This document shows, piece after piece, positions 59,467 through 64,000 of a stretch of DNA of 64,000 nt (position 1 is the first letter of the stretch; the number at the start of each line of letters is the position of its first letter). Source of the DNA: Moraxellaceae bacterium (GTDB lineage: Bacteria; Pseudomonadota; Gammaproteobacteria; Pseudomonadales; Moraxellaceae); contig JACKNZ010000019.1 in NCBI GenBank assembly GCA_024234595.1, forward strand, positions 25,562 through 89,561, given 5' to 3'. The translations under genes and the position numbers were made by a program. Below the pieces are notes generated by a model. It saw nothing but the letters and a program-made list of their open reading frames with translations, searched no databases and was not told the origin of the DNA.

Positions 59467-60885
59467 ATGTCAGCCAAAACCTTATATGACAAATTGTGGG
59501 ATGACCACTTAGTCAAGCAACGTGATGATGGTTCTTGTTTAATTTATATCGACCGTCAATTATTGCACGAAGTTACCAGTCCTCAGGCATTTGATGGCTT
59601 AAAGTTAGCCAACCGCCAACCGTGGCGTTTAGATGCCAACATTGCCACGCCAGACCACAATGTGCCAACTGATAAAGAAGAGCGTAGTCAAGGCATTGCT
59701 GGTATTAAAGACGAAACCTCACGTATTCAAGTACAAACCTTAGATGACAACTGCAAAGAGTTTGGTGTGGTTGAGTTTGATATTTTTGATGAGCGTCAAG
59801 GCATTGTTCACGTGGTTGGCCCAGAGCAAGGCTTAACCTTACCTGGTATGACCGTAGTTTGTGGTGACTCTCATACTGCAACACATGGCGCATTTGCCTG
59901 TTTAGCTCATGGTATTGGTACTAGCGAAGTTGAACATGTGTTAGCGACTCAATGTTTGGTGCAGAAAAAATCCAAAAATATGTTGGTCAAAGTGGACGGC
60001 GTATTAGGCGAAGGTGTGACGGCTAAAGATGTCGTTTTAGCGATTATTGGCAAAATTGGTACGGCAGGTGGTACAGGCTACGCGATTGAGTTTGGTGGTC
60101 AAGTGTTCAGAGACATGAGCATGGAAGGCCGCATGACTGTGTGTAATATGGCTATCGAAGCGGGTGCGCGTGTCGGTATGGTGGCGGTGGACGAAAAAAC
60201 TATTGCTTACTTCAAAGACAAACCATTTGCCCCGAAAGCGGAGCAATGGGATGCAGCCGTCGCCTATTGGCAGGGCTTAACATCTGATGCTGATGCTCAA
60301 TTTGATGCGGTGGTTGAATTAGATGGTAATGCCATTGAGCCGCAAGTGTCTTGGGGAACTTCACCCGAAATGGTATTGCCAATTAGTGCTAAATTACCGA
60401 CCTTAGACAGTGCTAACGATGCGGTACAACGTAGCTCTTGGCAACGTGCTTATCACTATATGGGCTTAACACCTGAACAAGCGATTACCGATATTAAATT
60501 AGATCGTGTGTTTATTGGTTCTTGTACCAACTCACGTATTGAAGATTTGCGTTCTGCGGCGGCAGTGATTAAAGGCCGTAAAGTGGCCAATACCGTCAAA
60601 CAAGCAATGGTGGTTGCAGGTTCTGGTTTGGTAAAAAAACAAGCCGAGGCCGAAGGTTTAGACAAAATCTTTACCGAAGCAGGTTTTGAATGGCGTGAAC
60701 CAGGTTGTTCAATGTGTTTGGCGATGAATGCTGACAAATTATTGTCTGGTGAACATTGTGCTTCAACCTCAAACCGTAACTTTGAAGGTCGTCAAGGCAA
60801 TGGTGGTCGTACGCATTTAGTCAGCCCAGCGATGGCGGCGGCGGCGGCGATTGCAGGTCATTTTGTTGATGTTCGTGGCTTCTAA
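59467..60885 (+). CDS. leuC: 3-isopropylmalate dehydratase large subunit
   Basis: LeuC with LeuD isomerises 2- to 3-isopropylmalate in leucine synthesis. The 472-residue protein has the aconitase-fold blocks TLPGMTVVCGDSHT.THGAFACLA, the [4Fe-4S] cysteines in FIGSCTNSRIEDLRSA and WREPGCSMCLAMN, and the C-terminal SNRNFEGRQG. AGGA lies about 8 bp before the ATG. It leads the leuCDB-asd block; leuA is not present here, as is common in Pseudomonadales. Confidence 0.98.
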   Translation: MSAKTLYDKLWDDHLVKQRDDGSCLIYIDRQLLHEVTSPQAFDGLKLANRQPWRLDANIATPDHNVPTDKEERSQGIAGIKDETSRIQVQTLDDNCKEFGVVEFDIFDERQGIVHVVGPEQGLTLPGMTVVCGDSHTATHGAFACLAHGIGTSEVEHVLATQCLVQKKSKNMLVKVDGVLGEGVTAKDVVLAIIGKIGTAGGTGYAIEFGGQVFRDMSMEGRMTVCNMAIEAGARVGMVAVDEKTIAYFKDKPFAPKAEQWDAAVAYWQGLTSDADAQFDAVVELDGNAIEPQVSWGTSPEMVLPISAKLPTLDSANDAVQRSSWQRAYHYMGLTPEQAITDIKLDRVFIGSCTNSRIEDLRSAAAVIKGRKVANTVKQAMVVAGSGLVKKQAEAEGLDKIFTEAGFEWREPGCSMCLAMNADKLLSGEHCASTSNRNFEGRQGNGGRTHLVSPAMAAAAAIAGHFVDVRGF

Positions 60886-60897
60886 GAGGATAAAATT

Positions 60898-61545
60898 ATG
60901 CAAGCATTTACCGTATTAACTGGTTTGGTTGCGCCTTTAGACCGCGCAAACGTCGATACTGACCAAATCATTCCTAAGCAGTTTTTGAAATCGATTAAAC
61001 GCATTGGTTTTGGCGTGAATTTATTTGATGAATGGCGTTATTTGGATGAAGGCTATCCTAATCAAGATTGTAGCAAACGTCCGATTAATACTGGGTTTGT
61101 GTTAAACCAAGCCCGTTATCAAGGCGCACAAGTGTTATTAGCACGCCAAAATTTTGGTTGTGGTTCTAGCCGTGAACATGCACCTTGGGCATTAGATGAA
61201 TATGGTTTTAGAGCTGTTATCGCCCCAAGTTTTGCCGATATTTTCTTTAACAACTGTTTCAAAAATGGCTTATTACCTGTGGTATTAAGCGAAGAACAAG
61301 TGGATATTTTATTTAAAGAATGTGAAGCCAACGAAGGTTATCAGTTGACGGTCGATTTAGCCAAGCAACAAGTGATTCGCCCAAATGGCGAAGCATTTAG
61401 CTTTGAAGTAGATGCTTTCCGTCGTCATTGCTTGTTAAATGGTTTGGACGATATTGGTTTGACTTTACAAGCAGCCGAAGACATTCGTGCCTTTGAAGAA
61501 AAAGCAAAAGTGGCTCGTCCATGGGTATTTAATGCGTTGCGTTAA
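60898..61545 (+). CDS. leuD: 3-isopropylmalate dehydratase small subunit
   Basis: This 215-residue swivel domain partner of LeuC has VAPLDRANVDTDQIIPKQFLK at the N-terminus and NFGCGSSREHAPWALDEYG, the family signature, in the middle. It lies 12 bp after leuC with a purine-rich Shine-Dalgarno (AGAGGATAA). The length is typical. Confidence 0.98.
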   Translation: MQAFTVLTGLVAPLDRANVDTDQIIPKQFLKSIKRIGFGVNLFDEWRYLDEGYPNQDCSKRPINTGFVLNQARYQGAQVLLARQNFGCGSSREHAPWALDEYGFRAVIAPSFADIFFNNCFKNGLLPVVLSEEQVDILFKECEANEGYQLTVDLAKQQVIRPNGEAFSFEVDAFRRHCLLNGLDDIGLTLQAAEDIRAFEEKAKVARPWVFNALR

Positions 61546-61566
61546 TCAGATTAAAGAGTAAGAAAC

Positions 61567-62640
61567 ATGTCCAAACATATTGTTATTTTAGCGGGTGATG
61601 GTATTGGCCCAGAAATTATGGCCGAAGCCGTTAAAGTGTTAGATAAAGTCAATCAACAATTTAACTTAGATGTCACATATTCCCACGAACTATTAGGCGG
61701 TTGTGCAATTGATGCGACAGGTGTGCCATTACCTGACCAAACCTTAGACGCTGCGCAAAAAGCGGACGCTATTTTATTGGGTGCAGTCGGTGGTCCTAAG
61801 TGGGATACCATTGAGCGTTCTATTCGTCCAGAGCGTGGCTTGTTAAAGATTCGTTCTGCACTAAACTTATTTGCAAACTTACGCCCAGCGATTTTATATC
61901 CACAATTAGCCTCTGCCTCTAGCTTAAAGCCTGAGATTGTTGCTGGTTTGGATATTTTGATTGTGCGTGAATTAACAGGTGGCATTTATTTTGGTCAACC
62001 ACGTGGTATTCGCACCTTAGAAAGTGGTGAACGTCAAGGTTATAATACGGATGTATATAGCGAAAGTGAAATCCGTCGTATTGCCCATGTTGCTTTCCAA
62101 TTAGCGATGCAACGCAACAAAAAAGTGTTGTCAGTGGATAAAGCTAACGTCTTAGAAGTCACTGAATTGTGGAAAGAAATTGCGACCGAAGTGGCTAAAG
62201 AATATCCAGAAGTGCAGTTAAGCCATATGTATGTTGATAACTGTGCCATGCAATTAGTACGCGCTCCTAAACAGTTTGACGTGATTTTTACGGGTAACTT
62301 ATTTGGTGACATTTTATCGGACGAAGCCGCTATGTTGACGGGTTCGATTGGTATGTTGCCATCGGCTTCTTTAGATGAAAACAAAAAGGGTATGTATGAA
62401 CCATGTCATGGTTCTGCCCCTGACATCGCAGGCAAAGGCATTGCCAACCCATTAGCCACAATTTTGTCGGTTGCGATGATGTTGCGTTATACTTTTAACC
62501 AAGAAACTGCCGCTAAAGCGATTGAAGATGCGGTTGGTAAGGTGTTAGACCAAGGTTTACGCACCGCCGATATTTGGACTGAAGGTACACAAAAAGTGGG
62601 TACTAGCCAAATGGGCGATGCAGTGGTTGCTGCTATTTAA
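61567..62640 (+). CDS. leuB: 3-isopropylmalate dehydrogenase
   Basis: LeuB oxidatively decarboxylates 3-isopropylmalate with NAD+. The 357-residue protein has GDGIGPEI near the N-terminus, LIVRELTGGIYFG, the substrate/metal block VDKANVLE and NLFGDILSDEAAML, and YEPCHGSAPDIAGKGIANP. It starts 21 bp after leuD. A two-hairpin repeat follows and probably ends the leuCDB transcript. Confidence 0.98.
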   Translation: MSKHIVILAGDGIGPEIMAEAVKVLDKVNQQFNLDVTYSHELLGGCAIDATGVPLPDQTLDAAQKADAILLGAVGGPKWDTIERSIRPERGLLKIRSALNLFANLRPAILYPQLASASSLKPEIVAGLDILIVRELTGGIYFGQPRGIRTLESGERQGYNTDVYSESEIRRIAHVAFQLAMQRNKKVLSVDKANVLEVTELWKEIATEVAKEYPEVQLSHMYVDNCAMQLVRAPKQFDVIFTGNLFGDILSDEAAMLTGSIGMLPSASLDENKKGMYEPCHGSAPDIAGKGIANPLATILSVAMMLRYTFNQETAAKAIEDAVGKVLDQGLRTADIWTEGTQKVGTSQMGDAVVAAI

Positions 62641-62649
62641 GTTAAGTTT

Positions 62650-62727
62650 ACCCCCTCCCAGCCTCCCCCTAAATTAGGGTGAGGAGCATGTTCCCTCCCT
62701 TAACTTAGGGGAGGGTTAGGGTGGGGT
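62650..62727. repeat. Two-hairpin CCCTCC-family repeat between leuB and asd
   Basis: Two hairpin halves, CCTCCCCCTAAATTAGGG and CCCTCCCTTAACTTAGGGGA, are linked and flanked by ACCCCCTCCC and TTAGGGTGGGGTT. It is the same unit as at 736-811, in the opposite orientation and slightly diverged. Confidence 0.8.
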
Positions 62728-62798
62728 TCTACAGATTACCGCCTTTTAGTCTGCCCCTTAGTCAATGGGGAGCGAGGGCGATGAACGAGGAAAACAAA

Positions 62799-63905
62799 AT
62801 GCGTGTAGGTTTAGTGGGTTGGCGTGGCATGGTGGGTTCTGTGCTCATGCAACGTATGGTTGAAGAAAATGATTTTGAACATTTTGAGCCAGTTTATTTT
62901 TCTACCAGTAATGCAGGCGGAATGTCTCCTGAGTTTGGGGGTATCAAAGCAACACCTTTATTGGACGCATATAATATTGATGCGCTCAAAAGTATGGACG
63001 TGATTTTAACTTGTCAAGGTGGCGACTATACCTCTGATATCTTCCCTAAATTGCGTGGTGCAGGTTGGGACGGCTATTGGATTGACGCGGCTTCTACCTT
63101 GCGTATGCAAGATGATGCGGTGATTGTATTAGACCCTGTGAATTTAGATTTAATTAAAGATAGTTATGTGGCAGGCGTTAAAAACTATATTGGTGGTAAC
63201 TGTACTAATTCAATTATGTTAATGGGCATGGGTGGTTTGTTTCATGCAGGATTGGTAGAGTGGGTCAGCTCTATGACCTATCAAGCGGCCTCTGGCGGCG
63301 GTGCAAATCATATGCGCGAGCTACTCAAAGGCATGGGCGTAGTGTATAACAGCGTTGCTGATGAGTTGGCTACCCCTTCTTCTGCCATTTTAGACATTGA
63401 TAAAAAAGTTGCTCAGTCTATTCGTCAAGACGTACCCACAGAGTTCTTTGGTGCACCCTTAGCAGGTGGCTTAATTCCGTGGATTGATAAGCAATTAGAT
63501 AATGGTCAATCTAAAGAAGAATGGAAAGGTCAAGCAGAGGTCAACAAAATCTTAGGCAATACCGAGATTGTGCCTGTTGACGGTTTGTGTGTGCGTATTG
63601 GTGCCATGCGTTGCCATAGCTTAGCCTTAACCCTAAAACTGAAAAAAGATTTACCTTTGGATGAAATCGAAGCGATCATTAAATCAGGTAATCCATGGGT
63701 TAAATGGGTTGCTAATGAGCGTGAAATTTCTGTCAAAGAATTAACGCCAGCTTCTATTACTGGCAAATTAGATATTGGTGTGGGGCGTGTGCGTAAATTA
63801 AACATGGGCGGTGAGTATATTTCTGCTTTTGTGATTGGCGACCAATTATTATGGGGTGCCGCTGAGCCATTACGCCGTATGTTACGTTTGTTAATTGCGA
63901 GCTAA
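62799..63905 (+). CDS. asd: Aspartate-semialdehyde dehydrogenase
   Basis: Asd reduces aspartyl phosphate to the semialdehyde, a precursor of lysine, diaminopimelate, threonine and methionine. The N-terminus MRVGLVGWRGMVGSVLMQRM carries the NADP-binding motif. The active-site Cys is in GGNCTNSIML, and RIGAMRCHS carries a later conserved block. The ATG at 62799 matches the family start and has CGAGGA 8 bp upstream; the ATG at 62781 would add six residues. The length of 368 is normal for the gammaproteobacterial type. Confidence 0.97.
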   Translation: MRVGLVGWRGMVGSVLMQRMVEENDFEHFEPVYFSTSNAGGMSPEFGGIKATPLLDAYNIDALKSMDVILTCQGGDYTSDIFPKLRGAGWDGYWIDAASTLRMQDDAVIVLDPVNLDLIKDSYVAGVKNYIGGNCTNSIMLMGMGGLFHAGLVEWVSSMTYQAASGGGANHMRELLKGMGVVYNSVADELATPSSAILDIDKKVAQSIRQDVPTEFFGAPLAGGLIPWIDKQLDNGQSKEEWKGQAEVNKILGNTEIVPVDGLCVRIGAMRCHSLALTLKLKKDLPLDEIEAIIKSGNPWVKWVANEREISVKELTPASITGKLDIGVGRVRKLNMGGEYISAFVIGDQLLWGAAEPLRRMLRLLIAS

Positions 63906-63912
63906 GCAAAAA

Positions 63913-63938
63913 TACCCCGTATAAATGAATACGGGGTA
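63913..63938. terminator. Terminator after asd
   Basis: TACCCCGTAT / ATACGGGGTA form a 10-bp stem with a 6-nt loop, followed by ATTTAT and preceded by A-rich sequence. It probably serves asd and the convergent gene at the window's edge. Confidence 0.8.
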
Positions 63939-63954
63939 ATTTATGTAAAGTTGC

Positions 63955-64000
63955 TTACTGCTGCTGTTGCTGTGCTTGTTGTTCACGAGCAATAGCACGG
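63955..64000 (-). CDS. C-terminal fragment of an unidentified gene
   Basis: The minus strand reads ...RAIAREQQAQQQQQ and then TAA. The Gln-rich tail looks like a real protein end, and the position just beyond the asd terminator fits a convergent gene. Only 14 complete codons are visible, so the gene cannot be named. Confidence 0.45.
   Translation of the reverse strand, partial: RAIAREQQAQQQQQ

Noticed and set aside
1..64000. tRNA, rRNA or riboswitch genes
   Set aside because: I looked for cloverleaf-like segments and known conserved elements by eye in the intergenic regions and saw none; a covariance-model scan would be decisive.

Overview
The window looks like a chromosome segment of an AT-rich gammaproteobacterium of the order Pseudomonadales, most likely a member of Moraxellaceae. 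This is inferred from gene order (nadB / mucC-mucD / lepA-lepB-DUF4845-rnc-era-recO-pdxJ; leuC-leuD-leuB-asd; prmB-aroC with divergent smrB; a complete pyrH-frr-uppS-cdsA-dxr-rseP-bamA-skp-lpxD-fabZ-lpxA-lpxB-rnhB block) and from the protein sequences. No database search was possible. No rRNA, tRNA or CRISPR array was seen.

Layout. 1-13249: the conserved cell-envelope superoperon (translation recycling, undecaprenyl phosphate, CDP-diacylglycerol, isoprenoid, outer-membrane assembly and lipid A genes), with an orphan D12-class DNA adenine methyltransferase wedged between lpxA and lpxB. 13250-18141: an accessory patch with a DUF433/DUF5615 toxin-antitoxin pair, an AbiEi/AbiEii pair with its own operator, a frameshifted gene with an internally duplicated domain, and a gene remnant. 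Two nearly identical 86-bp direct repeats flank the AbiE part. 18142-26449: a lipoprotein, a hydrolase, folE, a hybrid sensor kinase, smrB, prmB, aroC and an MFS transporter. 26450-36419: a stress and respiration block with a CsoR/CstR-like repressor, a cydP-cydA-cydB-cydX operon (bd oxidase), a DUF2892-adaptor-RND efflux operon, flavohaemoprotein hmp and its NO sensor nsrR. A nearly identical GC-rich operator precedes both the CsoR-like gene and the DUF2892-RND operon, which ties them into one local regulon.

36420-46977: a fatty-acid desaturase with its ferredoxin-type reductase, a RelE/ParE-type TA pair, ygfZ, sdhE-ygfX, nadB, mucC-mucD without algU-mucA-mucB, and a hipBA module with two 14-bp operators. 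46978-53047: lepA to pdxJ. 53048-59400: a SIMPL protein, an O-antigen-ligase-type membrane protein, an Ala/Gly-rich exported protein, an acyltransferase whose last codons lie in a 7-bp tandem repeat, a solo TnpB, and a small operon of uncharacterised genes. 59467-63905: leuC-leuD-leuB-asd.

Several families of dispersed intergenic repeats run through the window: CCCTCC/GGAGGG hairpins, GGTGCATTA...TAATGCACC, CCCGTGTTAC...CACGGG and GTAGCCTGTATG...ATACAGG. They cluster around the accessory modules: all four toxin-antitoxin loci sit between copies. The most unusual items are the CsoR-like operator pair, the 3.6-kb repeat-flanked AbiE segment with its duplicated-domain frameshifted gene, the solo TnpB lacking the usual second RuvC glutamate, and the tiny ORF with a perfect Shine-Dalgarno inside a long hairpin after aroC.
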